Shown here: piece after piece, positions 5,552 through 5,879 of the stretch | Layout of the letters: the number at the start of each line of letters is the position of its first letter | Numbering within the stretch: position 1 is the stretch's first letter | NCBI GenBank assembly: GCA_025454125.1 | Contig: JALOPA010000212.1 | Coordinates: 1 to 5,879, forward strand | DNA: 5,879 nucleotides | Direction: 5' to 3' | Source: Thermodesulfobacteriota bacterium | GTDB lineage: Bacteria; Desulfobacterota; DSM-4660; Desulfatiglandales; HGW-15 | Notes under the pieces: model-generated | The model's database searches: none | What the model saw: only the letters and a program-made list of their open reading frames with translations | Told to the model about the DNA's origin: nothing | Position numbers and translations under genes: made by a program

Positions 5552-5879
5552 ATCCAAATCCCTGCTTCCCCTCAGTCTCACGGCTTTCCTGGAGTACATC
5601 GGCGTCACGAACTCGACGGAGTAAGGGTCGCAGCCCAAAGGAGCATAGATTCTAGGCTTTTCCTTGCGCCGTTCCCTGTGCCCCGCGTACCGTCCCTTTG
5701 AGCCCCCGCCTTGGACCTTGCCCCGTTCTACTGAAAACTTCTGTTTCCATGAAACGTCATCTAAGGGGTGACAAGGCCGGACATTTCCTTTGAAGGAGCG
5801 GACTCTTCACTCCAATTCCCAAGGAATCCCATTGGATTATGGCGCCGGCGGCCGTGGAGTCCCCGCCTTGCTTCGGCCG
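5552..5879. other. Gene-free stretch at the right end
   Basis: No ORF with a convincing start and ribosome binding site was found on either strand. The longest open frame is on the minus strand: 100 codons between the TGA at 5809-5807 and the TAA at 5506-5504. It has no ATG until late (30 codons before the stop) and it crosses the BioD-like gene's promoter. Its conceptual product is basic (for example HRERRKEKPRIYAP) and I do not recognise it. Small structures seen are TCCAAT/ATTGGA arms at 5811-5816 and 5831-5836, with an overlapping ATTCC-CAA-GGAAT (5815-5827), and two self-complementary CGGCCG sites (5849-5854, 5874-5879). The short string ccccgccttg occurs twice (near 5704 and at 5861-5870). 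It may be intergenic DNA, a decayed gene or an interspersed repeat. Confidence 0.5.

Overview
The window is GC-rich DNA, by eye a little under 60% GC, with dense high-GC coding and sigma-70-type promoters. The gene content is a Cache/PAS-rich sensor kinase with stand-alone receiver proteins, plus a free-standing BioD-like/DRTGG protein. This fits a deltaproteobacterial (Desulfobacterota) chromosome, possibly near the Syntrophobacterales, but that placement is inferred from gene families and was not tested. I see no phage, plasmid, insertion sequence, CRISPR array, tRNA or rRNA.

Layout. (1) Positions 1-452, minus strand: the N-terminal 150 codons of an unrecognised single-pass membrane protein that runs off the left edge. 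It has its own promoter and a leader of about 100 nt with two hairpins. (2) Positions 626-1085, minus strand: a stand-alone CheY-like receiver gene broken near its 3' end by a 70-bp tandem duplication (681-750 and 751-820). As 70 is not a multiple of 3, the frame now stops at 732 and the original C-terminus is displaced out of frame. (3) Positions 1086-1242: a divergent intergenic region with one good promoter pointing each way. (4) Positions 1243-4423, plus strand: a two-gene operon of a 937-aa membrane-bound hybrid-sensor-type kinase (Cache, HAMP, PAS, PAS, HisKA, HATPase) and a 121-aa single-receiver response regulator one base downstream. (5) Positions 4433-5494, minus strand: a 353-aa BioD-like P-loop plus DRTGG protein, convergent with the regulator and separated from it by 9 bp. 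Its P-loop lacks the usual lysine. (6) Positions 5495-5879: its promoter, followed by about 330 bp with no convincing gene.

How the parts may work together. The kinase should sense a periplasmic ligand through its Cache region and possibly a cytoplasmic signal through its two PAS domains, then phosphorylate the downstream receiver. The divergent receiver is a second plausible partner, which would give a branched phosphorelay of one kinase and two output-less receivers. In this sequence, however, that receiver has lost most of its last helix. Neither receiver carries a DNA-binding or enzymatic output, so the downstream effector lies outside the window. The BioD-like/DRTGG gene is probably an independent unit.

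The most notable points are the 70-bp duplication, whose two differences are both synonymous in the original frame, and the substituted nucleotide-binding motifs of the BioD-like protein. I found no clear evidence of a wholly new system.
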